Shown here piece after piece: positions 24,860 to 33,108 of a DNA stretch of 64,000 nucleotides. Made by a program: the position numbers and the translations under genes. Every line of letters starts with the position of its first letter. Position 1 is the first letter of the stretch. The stretch covers positions 806,001-870,000 of the forward strand of contig NZ_JAMLFW010000001.1 of NCBI RefSeq assembly GCF_024256385.1, given 5' to 3'. The DNA is from Anatilimnocola floriformis. Lineage in GTDB: Bacteria > Planctomycetota > Planctomycetia > Pirellulales > Pirellulaceae. The notes below the pieces were generated by a model. It was not told the DNA's origin. It was given only the letters and a program-made list of their open reading frames with translations, and did not search any database.

Positions 24860-27184
24860 ATGGCGAAGCTCTTCGATTTCCAACGCATGCTTACCAGAAA
24901 CTCATCTCGCAGCATGGCGCCTTGGTATTTGTCGCTGGCTGCGGCAGGTTTGTTGACTTGGCAAGCTGCACCGGCGTTTGGTCAAGAGTTCACGCCCCCC
25001 GAGCCCGAGCCGCTGTCGACTCAGTTTGTCATTCAAGACGCCACGCAGCCCCCCGCTGCCCAACCGCCGACATTGCCCGACACGACCGTGCAGGGGCAGC
25101 AACCTTCGACGGCAGTGAATCCAGAAGCCTTCGAAAATGGCGACCTAACCGGCACGATTCTCGATGGCACGATCTTCAGCAACTCGCCGACGATTGGCTA
25201 TCGTGCCGACACTTCGACGGCTGGCTCGATCATTGCGATTCCGAATGCCGATTTGCCGATGACGGTTAACACCATCACCCGCGACGCGCTCGACGATCAA
25301 ATCGCGATCCACACGAGCGACATCTTCCGCAATGCGGGCGGCATAGTCGCGCAAGGCGATAGTCAGTTCGCCGACCGCTTTTTGATTCGCGGTCAACAGA
25401 TTCAATCGAGTAGCTTCCGCAAGGATGGCTTCCTCGACCGCACCGGCGTGCCGCGCGATTATCAAAACGTGGAACGAGTCGAAATTCTCAAGGGCCCAGC
25501 CTCGGTGCTCTACGGTGCCGGTGACTCGGCGGGCGTGATCAACCTCGTCACCAAGAAGCCGGTGTACGATCAATTTGCGATCGGTGGTTACACGTTTGGC
25601 TCGTGGGGTCAGGACCGCTTCACTCTCGATGCCAATAACTATACGGCTGGCGGCAACGTTCTCTTCCGCTTGAATGCCGTGCAGGAAAGTGTCAACAGCT
25701 TTGTCGATTTCGACTACATCAACCGCGTGCAAATCGCGCCGGTCGTGACGTTCCTGCTCAACGACCAAACGACCCTGACCTGGAATGGTGAATATCACAA
25801 AGATCACCGCATCGGTTACCAAGGTGTGCCCGCCGTCAACGGCGATCCACTCGCGCTGCCGCCTAGCCGTTACGTCGGTGAACCGGCCAACGACTTTTTC
25901 CGCGGCGAGGAGTTCCGCCAATCGCTGGTGCTGAATCACCAGATCAACGACGAATGGTACTTCCGCATCGGCGGTTACTCGCTGTTCACTAGCTTGCCGT
26001 CATCGACGACCTCGGCTACTTCGTTTGCCCCAGCGATTCCGGATCCACCAGCGCCATTCGTAAATCGCTTGCGGAGCGATTCGCCGATCAACAACGAACA
26101 GACGCAATCGATGATCGCCAACTTGGGTGGTGAATTCTGGACCGGCGATATGCTGCACAAGGCAGTTTTTGGTTTGGAATACAACTATCTCGATTCGAAC
26201 TCGATCTTCAACGCCGGGTTGCCTATCGGCGCGTTCGATCCGTCGAATCCCGTCTACAACAATCCGCCGGCATTTCCTCTCTTCGGCCTGCAAACCAATG
26301 CCTTCCGCCAACAGCGCGTCGGTTATTACATGCAGGATCTGGTCGAACTCACCGCCAATTGGAAGGCGATGGGCGGCGTGCGATTCGACACGGCCGATTT
26401 TCAATTCGATCGTGTTGTGAGCGGCGTGCCCGGCGGTCCGTTTCCGCTGGAAACGAATCAGACTTTCAATCGTGTCACGCCGCGCGGTGGCCTTGTCTAC
26501 CAACCGTGGGCTGACGAAAGCCTGTCGCTCTACTACACCTACGCCCAATCGTTCAGCCCTCCTGGAGGTGGTGCGTACCTCAGCTTCGGGCCGCTCAACC
26601 CCGTGCTCGGCGAAACGCACGAAGCGGGCATCAAGTCGCTCATCACCGACGGCGTCACCGTGACGGCGTGCGGCTTTCATACGGTCCGCCAGAACGACAC
26701 GTTTGTGCTCACGCCCAGCGTGGTCACGCAGGTCGGCGACGTGACTTCACAAGGTGCTGAGCTCAACATCATTGGCAACATCACCGATGACTGGAGCCTG
26801 ATCGCCAACTACACCTACTGCGACGCCCGGGTGAATGACGTCACGCTCGGCTTGAACAATGTGGAAGCTCGCAACAACCCGTTGAACTCGGCCAACATCT
26901 GGTCGCGTTATAACTTCTACAACGACGGCTACCAGACGTATGGCGCCGCGTTGGGGTGGGTGTTCGTCGGCGAACGCCCCTCGGACTTGTTCCCCAACCC
27001 GATCGATCTGCCTAGCTACAGCCGCTGGGACATGGGTCTCTACTATCGCCGCGGCCAGCTGAACGCCACGGTGTACTTGGAGAACATTGGCGACATTCAG
27101 TACGCGACTGGATCGTCGAACACGTTCCAAATCTATCAAGGTGCACCGTTCAACGGCCGTGCAAACATCACCTACATGTTCTAA
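24860..27184 (+). CDS. TonB-dependent outer-membrane receptor (siderophore type)
   Basis: The 774-residue protein has a signal peptide cleaved near AAPAFGQEF. A Pro/Gln-rich linker is followed by the plug domain at about residues 130-245 (MTVNTITRDALDDQIAIHTSDIFRNAGGI, ERVEILKGPASVLYGAGDSAGVINLVTKKP). A 22-strand-type barrel ends in ITYMF with the terminal Phe needed for outer-membrane insertion. The plug motifs match the siderophore-receptor branch (FhuA/FpvA-like). No TonB/ExbBD, Fur box or permease is visible nearby; the 231-base leader contains no recognisable operator. A terminator follows, separating it from the MFS gene. Confidence 0.93.
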   Translation: MAKLFDFQRMLTRNSSRSMAPWYLSLAAAGLLTWQAAPAFGQEFTPPEPEPLSTQFVIQDATQPPAAQPPTLPDTTVQGQQPSTAVNPEAFENGDLTGTILDGTIFSNSPTIGYRADTSTAGSIIAIPNADLPMTVNTITRDALDDQIAIHTSDIFRNAGGIVAQGDSQFADRFLIRGQQIQSSSFRKDGFLDRTGVPRDYQNVERVEILKGPASVLYGAGDSAGVINLVTKKPVYDQFAIGGYTFGSWGQDRFTLDANNYTAGGNVLFRLNAVQESVNSFVDFDYINRVQIAPVVTFLLNDQTTLTWNGEYHKDHRIGYQGVPAVNGDPLALPPSRYVGEPANDFFRGEEFRQSLVLNHQINDEWYFRIGGYSLFTSLPSSTTSATSFAPAIPDPPAPFVNRLRSDSPINNEQTQSMIANLGGEFWTGDMLHKAVFGLEYNYLDSNSIFNAGLPIGAFDPSNPVYNNPPAFPLFGLQTNAFRQQRVGYYMQDLVELTANWKAMGGVRFDTADFQFDRVVSGVPGGPFPLETNQTFNRVTPRGGLVYQPWADESLSLYYTYAQSFSPPGGGAYLSFGPLNPVLGETHEAGIKSLITDGVTVTACGFHTVRQNDTFVLTPSVVTQVGDVTSQGAELNIIGNITDDWSLIANYTYCDARVNDVTLGLNNVEARNNPLNSANIWSRYNFYNDGYQTYGAALGWVFVGERPSDLFPNPIDLPSYSRWDMGLYYRRGQLNATVYLENIGDIQYATGSSNTFQIYQGAPFNGRANITYMF

Positions 27185-27226
27185 TGGCTGCTGAATGAAT
27201 CGTAGCCGATAACAACCTGCCTTCGA

Positions 27227-27247
27227 CGCAGTCCGAGCTCACCTCGG
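27227..27247. repeat. Short palindrome
   Basis: AGTCCGAG and CTCGGACT flank a five-base loop (CTCAC). It lies between the TonB receptor stop and the terminator at 27269. Confidence 0.6.
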
Positions 27248-27268
27248 ACTGAGGCGACGCTGAGGGCC

Positions 27269-27311
27269 AAGCCCGATCCACCCAAGACTCCCGGGTAGAT
27301 CGGGCTTTTTT
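27269..27311 (+). terminator. Rho-independent terminator after the TonB receptor
   Basis: AAGCCCGATC and GATCGGGCTT form a perfect 10-base stem, with TTTTTT at its 3' side. It is oriented to end the receptor transcript and isolates the following MFS-VOC cluster. Confidence 0.9.
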
Positions 27312-27358
27312 GTTGCCATTCCGCTTCCTCGCTGTCTGCTGATTATGATTAGCGCACC

Positions 27359-28636
27359 GTGCTGCCCAAGACATTGAATCCACCTGCGACGTTCTACCGC
27401 CGCCTGCCGTTTTATTACGGCTGGGTGATTCTGCCGATCGCTGCGCTGGCGATGACGGCTACGTTGCCAGGCCGCACGCACGGCATTGGCTTGATCACCG
27501 CGCCGTTGATGAAAGATCTCGAGTTGACCGAGGTCGAGTTCGGCTGGATCAATCTTTGGTCGATTCTGCTTGGCGCTGCTTTCTGTTGGCCGATCGGTCG
27601 CGTGCTCGATCGCTTCGGCACACGCATCGTACTGGTGATCGTCGTCGCCGCGCTTGGGGACACGGTGGTCGCTACGGGACACGTCGACGGCAGTTGGACT
27701 TTGTTTATCGCGCTGCTCCTTACGCGCGGTTTGGGGCAAGGGGCGCTGTCGGTCGTCAGCACCGCGCTCGTTGGCAAATGGTTTGTCCGGCGCCTGACGC
27801 TCGCCATGGGAGTGTTTGCCATTCTGCTGGGCATCGGTTTTCTCGGCAGCATCATTGGGATGGGCGTGGCGATTAAGCATGCCGGTTGGCGCGCAGCTTG
27901 GGAGGGAATGGGTTGGACGCTGCTTGTCGGGCTCGCTCCGCTTTGCGCCTTGCTGGTTCGCTCGACTCCTGAGAGTTGCGGCCTGGATTCGGAGAGTCAG
28001 CTCGATGTGAAGTCAACGGAGAGCGATCGCGCCGACCTGCCGCTATCGGCTGCGCTCCTCAGCCCGGCGTTTTGGGTTTTTACGAGCGCCTCCTGCTTGT
28101 TCAATTTCACCTGGTCCGCCGTTACGCTCTTCAACCAGGCCATTTTGGAAAGTCGCGGCTTTAGCGAGAGCGACTTTTATCTCGTGATGGCGATCATCAC
28201 GTTCGTGGGCCTCATTGCTAATCTGCTTGGCGGTTGGCTGGCCACGCGCTGGCCGCTCGGCCGCTTGCTGATGCTCGGCATGATTCTGCTTGCCGTCGCA
28301 CTGCAGGTCTTTACCTGGATCGATACGGACTGGCAGCTCATTGCGTACGCGGTCATGTTCGGCATTTCCTCGGGCCTGGTGACAGTGGTCCATTTTGCCT
28401 TTCATCCGCAGGCTTTCGGGCGAACTCACCTCGGACAAATCCAGGGACTGTTTCAGATTTTTTCGGTGATTTCGTCGGCGCTGGGGCCGTTGATTCTGGC
28501 CTGGGTTAAAGCCAAGTGGGGCTACTATGAGACGCTCTTCTTGGCAATCGTGCCGCTGGCCTTGATACTGGGACTGGCTGCTGCGCTCGTGCCGCAGCCC
28601 GTTCGTCCGCTTGTCCTCACTGAAAAACGCTCGTGA
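27359..28636 (+). CDS. MFS transporter, first of a related pair
   Basis: The 425-residue inner-membrane protein has the 12-helix major facilitator pattern, starting with FYYGWVILPIAALAMTATLPGRTHG and the GRVLDRFGTR loop after helix 2. It shares long stretches with the MFS protein at 31771, for example PGRTHGIGLIT versus PGRTQGLALIT, LTRGLGQGALSVVS versus LTRGLGQSMLSVIS, and GQIQGLFQIFSVISSALGP versus GEIQGAVQLMTVIASAIGP. The start is GTG. A TATGAT box at 27344-27349 would place transcription start almost at the GTG, a nearly leaderless mRNA. The stop overlaps the next start as TGATG. Substrate unknown. Confidence 0.9.
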   Translation: MLPKTLNPPATFYRRLPFYYGWVILPIAALAMTATLPGRTHGIGLITAPLMKDLELTEVEFGWINLWSILLGAAFCWPIGRVLDRFGTRIVLVIVVAALGDTVVATGHVDGSWTLFIALLLTRGLGQGALSVVSTALVGKWFVRRLTLAMGVFAILLGIGFLGSIIGMGVAIKHAGWRAAWEGMGWTLLVGLAPLCALLVRSTPESCGLDSESQLDVKSTESDRADLPLSAALLSPAFWVFTSASCLFNFTWSAVTLFNQAILESRGFSESDFYLVMAIITFVGLIANLLGGWLATRWPLGRLLMLGMILLAVALQVFTWIDTDWQLIAYAVMFGISSGLVTVVHFAFHPQAFGRTHLGQIQGLFQIFSVISSALGPLILAWVKAKWGYYETLFLAIVPLALILGLAAALVPQPVRPLVLTEKRS

Positions 28637-29676
28637 TGCAATCTGCCGCCGCCAAGTTTCATATTTCGCTCAGCGTGGCCAACTTGCCGCGGGCGGTCGC
28701 TTTTTATCGCGCGCTGTTCGATTTGGAGCCAGCGAAGCAATATCCCGACTACGCGAAGTTCGAGCTCGAGGATCCGCCGGTCATCTTTTCGATTACGCCG
28801 CACACGCCCGGCCCGCCCGGCGGAGTGCTGAGTCATGCGGGTTTGAAGGTTGCTTCGCCAGCAGAAATTGAAAGGATCAAGCTGCGACTCGAAGCAGCCG
28901 GCTATGCGACGGAATGTCAGCAGGGTGCTGTCTGCGGTTATCGCCGGCTCGACAAGATCCACATCGACGATCCAGACGGCACGCACTGGGAGGTGTATGT
29001 CGTCGAGGAAGAAGTCGCGCCGGAAACAATTCAGCGAAGCCTGGAAGGAGAAGCGGCGCGTGCGCCGATTGAGATTTCTGCTGCGGAAGAAAAGTTGTGG
29101 GAGCACTTCGTCACCAATCCTTTTCCCGATCGCATTCCGCATGCTGATGGCGAGCTCGATGAAGTCCGGCTCGTCGGCACGTTCAACGCGTCGCTGACCG
29201 ATGAGCAGCAGCGATTCCTGTTGAAAGAAGCACGCCGCGTGCTCAAGCCGGGCGGCAAAGTGCTGGTGCATGGTTTGATGGCCGACAAAAAGTTTCCCGG
29301 CGCGATGCCGCTTCTGCCGGGACTCGCCGCGATGGTCTCGCGCGTGCCGGTGCAAACGACACCGATGAGCGAACTGCAACAAGCCGGTTTCGTCGGACTG
29401 CAAATCACCAAGTACAGTGGCAAGGCTTGGTTCGTACACGATGGTGTGGAATTGCGCGAGGTGAAAATCCTCGCCTGGCAGCCCGCCGAATCTGCAAAGC
29501 AACGGCGAGTTCTTTACAAAGGTCCTTTCGCTGAAGCCATCGATGATGCTGGTGTCGTCTATCGCCGCGGCCAACGTGTCGCGGTGGATCAAACCACTTG
29601 GGATCTCCTCCGCCGCGGCGCCGCTGCCGAGAATTTTCTGTTTTTGGATCTGCAAGACTCCGCCAGCTGCAGCTAA
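28636..29676 (+). CDS. VOC (ArsI-like) domain fused to methyltransferase-like and ArsM-like tail, copy 1
   Basis: The 346-residue protein has an N-terminal vicinal-oxygen-chelate domain (residues 7-125) with a metal triad at H9 (KFHISLSV), H67 (LSHAGLKV) and E119 (HWEVYVV). The spacing and PDYAKFELEDPPV resemble ArsI/CadI proteins, which cleave carbon-arsenic bonds. The ArsI Cys pair is reduced to one Cys (VCGY, C100). Residues about 150-262 resemble the second half of a class I methyltransferase (RRVLKPGGKVLVHGLMAD), but no SAM glycine loop precedes it. The last 70 residues (VLYKGPFAEAIDDAGVVYRRG) resemble the ArsM C-terminal segment without its cysteines. Coupled to MFS 1 by TGATG. Function inferred only; substrate unknown. 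Confidence 0.8.
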   Translation: MQSAAAKFHISLSVANLPRAVAFYRALFDLEPAKQYPDYAKFELEDPPVIFSITPHTPGPPGGVLSHAGLKVASPAEIERIKLRLEAAGYATECQQGAVCGYRRLDKIHIDDPDGTHWEVYVVEEEVAPETIQRSLEGEAARAPIEISAAEEKLWEHFVTNPFPDRIPHADGELDEVRLVGTFNASLTDEQQRFLLKEARRVLKPGGKVLVHGLMADKKFPGAMPLLPGLAAMVSRVPVQTTPMSELQQAGFVGLQITKYSGKAWFVHDGVELREVKILAWQPAESAKQRRVLYKGPFAEAIDDAGVVYRRGQRVAVDQTTWDLLRRGAAAENFLFLDLQDSASCS

Positions 29677-29685
29677 TCGCTCCAA

Positions 29686-30735
29686 ATGGAAACAACCATG
29701 TCGATCACTCTCGAAACGATCTCCACCGCCGCAACCACGCAGGCCTCGACGACCGCGTTCCACGTCACGCTCTGCGTCGCCGATCTCGGCCGCTCGGTTC
29801 GCTTTTACGAAATCCTGCTCGGCAAACGGCCTAGTTTGTATCACGGCAACTATGCCCGCTTCGAGCTCGATAAACCCGCGCTCGTTATCGTGCTCTATGC
29901 TGCGTCGCGTCCGCCGGGCGGCACGCTCAGTCACGTTGGCCTGCGCGTGAGGAGTTCCGAAGAACTTGTCGAGATTCAGCAGCGGCTCGAAGCCTCTGGC
30001 ATCGCCACACAGCGTGAAGAAGGTGTCGAATGTTGTTACGCCCGGCAAACCAAGTTTTGGGTGACCGATCCCGATCGTGTGCTGTGGGAACTTTATATTC
30101 TGCACGACGATCTCGATCACAGCGGTTTCGACGATCATCCGAACAACAAGCAACCCGCCGCTCCGTCTGCCGTGTGGATGCATCGCTTGATGGAGCCGCT
30201 GCCGGAACGCATTCCTGCAGGCGACGGGAGTCAGGATGAAGTGCGGCTGGAAGGGACGTTCAACATTCCGATCGAGCCCGCGCGACGAACGGACTTCCTC
30301 ACCGAAATCCAACGCGTGCTGCGGCCCGGTGGCCGGCTGGTGATTCACGGCCTGCTCTGCGATCGCCCGTTCCCCGGCGAACCCAAATTGCCGGGGCTCG
30401 CGTCGCTCGTGAAATATATTCCGACGGAACAAGAAATCGAACATCTGCTGCACGCCGCGGGCTTTGAATCGCTGTTCTATGAAACCCTGAGCGATGTGAA
30501 CTGCATTGATGCGCCAGGCGTGGAACTGCGGCACGGTTTGCTCGTTGGTCTACGCGGCGCTGCAACCAAACAGAATAAAGATCAGGCCGTTGTCTATCGT
30601 GGGCCGTTTGCGCAGGTGTGCGACGAGCACGGTACGGTGTATCCTCGTGGCGAACGTATCGCCGTGACGGCCGTGGTTGCCGCGCAATTGAAGCAGGGCC
30701 CCGCCGCCGATCAGTTCGCGTTTCTCGTGAAGTAG
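29686..30735 (+). CDS. VOC (ArsI-like) fusion protein, copy 2
   Basis: The 349-residue paralogue of the previous gene starts nine bases after it. The VOC metal triad is H26 (AFHVTLCV), H83 (LSHVGLRV) and E135 (LWELYIL). Unlike copy 1 it keeps the vicinal Cys pair C116-C117 in GVECCYARQTKFWVTDPD, the feature that binds trivalent arsenic in ArsI. The methyltransferase-like half (QRVLRPGGRLVIHGLL) and the ArsM-like tail (VVYRGPFAQVCDEHGTVYPRG) follow. An alternative start is ATG 29698. Presumably acts on the same type of substrate as copies 1 and 3, possibly sequentially or as a heteromer. This is inference. Confidence 0.8.
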   Translation: METTMSITLETISTAATTQASTTAFHVTLCVADLGRSVRFYEILLGKRPSLYHGNYARFELDKPALVIVLYAASRPPGGTLSHVGLRVRSSEELVEIQQRLEASGIATQREEGVECCYARQTKFWVTDPDRVLWELYILHDDLDHSGFDDHPNNKQPAAPSAVWMHRLMEPLPERIPAGDGSQDEVRLEGTFNIPIEPARRTDFLTEIQRVLRPGGRLVIHGLLCDRPFPGEPKLPGLASLVKYIPTEQEIEHLLHAAGFESLFYETLSDVNCIDAPGVELRHGLLVGLRGAATKQNKDQAVVYRGPFAQVCDEHGTVYPRGERIAVTAVVAAQLKQGPAADQFAFLVK

Positions 30736-30820
30736 GCCGGCAACAAGCTGTACTCAGCGCAGTTCCGGCATGAATTGCAGCGTGCCGTCACGCAACCATG
30801 TACCGCTCGTTCCGGCCTAC
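30732..30820. repeat. Inverted repeat overlapping the end of VOC copy 2
   Basis: The arms 30732-30753 (GTAGGCCGG...GTAC) and 30800-30820 (GTACCGCTCGTTCCGGCCTAC) pair with one gap and a few mismatches. The left arm contains the TAG stop codon of the preceding gene. It carries the GTACCGCTCG decamer shared with 16381 and 35754. Confidence 0.75.
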
Positions 30821-30891
30821 TACAGAGGCCGATCGCCGATTAGGATTCTAAAGGTTGTGCGATTGTCAGACCTTTCGAATCTGAGGCTTGC

Positions 30892-31677
30892 ATGTCCTTA
30901 GCCACCACTGGCCGGGCGCTTTCTGCGGAACAGTTGCAGAGTTATCACGAGAACGGCTTTCTCATCGTGCGCGGTTTGTTCGACGCCGACGAAGTGGCCT
31001 CGCTCGGCAGCGAAGCGACCACTCTCTTCGGCCGCAGCGAACTGATCGATACGCAGAATATCCGCTGCCGTTGGCAGAACCATGCCGATACGGACGAGTG
31101 CCGGTTTGATTGCTTTGATCCCGTGATCGACATCGGCCCGGTCTGCCGTTACTTCGCCTACGACCGCCGTCTGCTCGATGTGCTGCGGGCGATTTACGAC
31201 GACGAAGCTCATCTCTTTAAAGACAAATTGATCTTCAAGCCGCCGTTGGCGACCGGTTACGCGCTCCATCAAGACTTCATCGGCTGGAAGGAATTCCCCG
31301 AGTCGTTCATCACCGTCATCGTGCCGCTTGATGAAACGACGGCCGCCAACGGCGCGACGGAAGTCTTTCCCGGCTATCACAAGCAAGGTTATCTCTCGCC
31401 GCGCGACGGCGAATATCATCAGCTGGCCGATGACAAAATCGACTTCTCGACCGGCGTGCTGCTCGAGATGCAGCCTGGCGACGTCGCTCTCTTCGGCGGC
31501 TTCACCCCGCACCGTTCGGGCGCGAATCGCACCGATCAATGGCGTCGGCAACTCTATTTGAGTTACAACGCCGGCCGCGACGGCGGCGAGCAACGCGACG
31601 CTCATTATCGCCAGTTTCACGACTGGTTGACGAAGAAGTACGCCGAGTATGGGAAGACGGGAGTTTGGTTTAAGTGA
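30892..31677 (+). CDS. Phytanoyl-CoA dioxygenase family (Fe(II)/2-oxoglutarate) enzyme
   Basis: The 261-residue cytosolic protein has the double-stranded beta-helix of PhyH enzymes. The iron triad is H126 and D128 (YALHQDFIGW) and H207 (FTPHRSGAN), with the 2-oxoglutarate Arg probably R218 or R219 (WRRQLYLSYN). The N-terminal LSAEQLQSYHENGFLIVRGLF is typical. Family members hydroxylate diverse small molecules, including phosphonates (PhnY), betaines and acyl-CoA. It sits between VOC copy 2 and MFS 2 on the same strand, so it is likely part of one pathway with them. Confidence 0.9.
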   Translation: MSLATTGRALSAEQLQSYHENGFLIVRGLFDADEVASLGSEATTLFGRSELIDTQNIRCRWQNHADTDECRFDCFDPVIDIGPVCRYFAYDRRLLDVLRAIYDDEAHLFKDKLIFKPPLATGYALHQDFIGWKEFPESFITVIVPLDETTAANGATEVFPGYHKQGYLSPRDGEYHQLADDKIDFSTGVLLEMQPGDVALFGGFTPHRSGANRTDQWRRQLYLSYNAGRDGGEQRDAHYRQFHDWLTKKYAEYGKTGVWFK

Positions 31678-31680
31678 GGC

Positions 31681-31770
31681 GATTGCAGATTGCGGATGTC
31701 AGCTTGCAGATTGAAAGACAAATGCAACTTGCCTCCCCAATCTGCTATCTGCCATCTGAGATCTGCAATC
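31681..31770. repeat. 90-base inverted repeat touching the MFS 2 start codon
   Basis: The arms 31681-31713 and 31738-31770 are 33 bases and match at 27 positions; the outer 10 bases (GATTGCAGAT / ATCTGCAATC) are perfect. The arms are made of repeated GCAGAT-like units. The right arm ends exactly at the base before ATG 31771, so a folded mRNA would bury the translation start region. Confidence 0.85.
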
Positions 31771-33108
31771 ATGAAGCTCAACCCTTACGAACCTCCGCAG
31801 CAAATCGACGAGCCGCGCCCGTCGTCGACTCCCGGCGGTTATCTCGCCGCGTTCATGGTGGTGCTGGCCGCCGCGCTCGCCATGGCAGCGACCATTCCGG
31901 GCCGCACGCAGGGCTTGGCTCTGATCACGCAGCGGCTGATCGAAGATATTCCCGGCGTGACCAAGGAAAGCTTCGCTTGGATCAATTGCTGGGGCACGCT
32001 GATCGGCGGGTTGTTTTGCTTGCCTTGCGGATGGTTGCTCGATCGCATCGCACCGAAGTATTTCGCTCTCTTGACCATCGCCGCGCTGGGCGCGGTGACG
32101 CTCGGCATGAGCCAGGCCCACGATACCACGTCGCTGATGATCTACATCACCCTCACGCGCGGGCTGGGGCAAAGCATGCTCTCGGTCATCAGTCTCACGC
32201 TGATGGCCAAGTGGTTTCGGCGCGACTCCGCGGCGCCGATGGCCGGTTATGCGATCGCGATGACCATGCTGATGGTTGTCGGCTTTGGCATGTTGCAAGC
32301 GGGCCTTTCTCCCGCGGCAAAAGATCAACCGCTCCCCGATTGGCGGCCGGTATGGGGCGGCTTGGGTTGGGCACTGCTGATCATCTCGCCACTTTGCGCG
32401 TTGCTCGCCTGGCCTGTTACGCCTGGTCGAAAACCCGGCGATGCAGCCGCGGTTCCCTTTCGCAGCGCGACCGTCTGGGCCGCGTTGTCGACGGGCAGCT
32501 TCTGGATCTTTGCTCTCAGCATTTCGCTATTTGGGCTGGTGAGTTCCGGCGTGTCGCTCTTTCAGGAGGAGATTTTCAAGTCGCTGGGTCTCGATGTGAA
32601 AGTCTTTTTCACGTGCCAGCTCATCGGGCTCGGCATCGGCCTGCTATCGAATTTCTTCACGGGCTGGCTGGCGCGGAAGGTTTCGCTGTCGCTGTTGCTG
32701 GGAATATCGATGGCCGTGTTTGCCGCGTCGCTGGTCACGCTGCCGTTGTTGCGCACGCCCGGCCAGGCCTACCTGCAAGCCGTGGTGCATGCCTTTGCCG
32801 GCGGCGCGATTGTCGTGTTATTTTATTTGATTTGGGTGCATTCCTTCGGACCGAAGTACGTCGGTGAGATTCAGGGTGCGGTGCAGCTGATGACCGTGAT
32901 CGCCTCTGCCATCGGTCCGCCGGTGGTGATTCTCGGTAGCACGCTCTTCGGTGGTTATGCGGGAATTATCTGGCTCTTGGCGGTGCTCGCCGCGCTGCTG
33001 GCGGCCGGAGCGTTTGTGATTCGCGTGCCGGTTGCCGCCCGCGGCGACTGGTCGCACTTGCCCGCAGCTGAAAATGAGAACCTGAAGCTTTCGCAGGAGA
33101 CAGCTTGA
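31771..33108 (+). CDS. MFS transporter, second of a related pair
   Basis: The 445-residue inner-membrane protein is a clear paralogue of the MFS at 27359. It has an extra hydrophilic N-terminus (MKLNPYEPPQQIDEPRPSS) and a longer loop after helix 5. The DR-containing loop GWLLDRIAPKY and LTRGLGQSMLSVIS are conserved. The start at ATG 31771 was chosen because the frame upstream is the inverted repeat. No Shine-Dalgarno is seen there. The stop overlaps the VOC copy 3 start as TGATG, the same junction as between MFS 1 and VOC copy 1. Confidence 0.88.
   Translation: MKLNPYEPPQQIDEPRPSSTPGGYLAAFMVVLAAALAMAATIPGRTQGLALITQRLIEDIPGVTKESFAWINCWGTLIGGLFCLPCGWLLDRIAPKYFALLTIAALGAVTLGMSQAHDTTSLMIYITLTRGLGQSMLSVISLTLMAKWFRRDSAAPMAGYAIAMTMLMVVGFGMLQAGLSPAAKDQPLPDWRPVWGGLGWALLIISPLCALLAWPVTPGRKPGDAAAVPFRSATVWAALSTGSFWIFALSISLFGLVSSGVSLFQEEIFKSLGLDVKVFFTCQLIGLGIGLLSNFFTGWLARKVSLSLLLGISMAVFAASLVTLPLLRTPGQAYLQAVVHAFAGGAIVVLFYLIWVHSFGPKYVGEIQGAVQLMTVIASAIGPPVVILGSTLFGGYAGIIWLLAVLAALLAAGAFVIRVPVAARGDWSHLPAAENENLKLSQETA

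Noticed and set aside
24591-24956. 121-codon frame overlapping the DUF1501 end and the TonB start
   Set aside because: It overlaps two confident genes in another frame and has a Cys/Arg-rich random composition.
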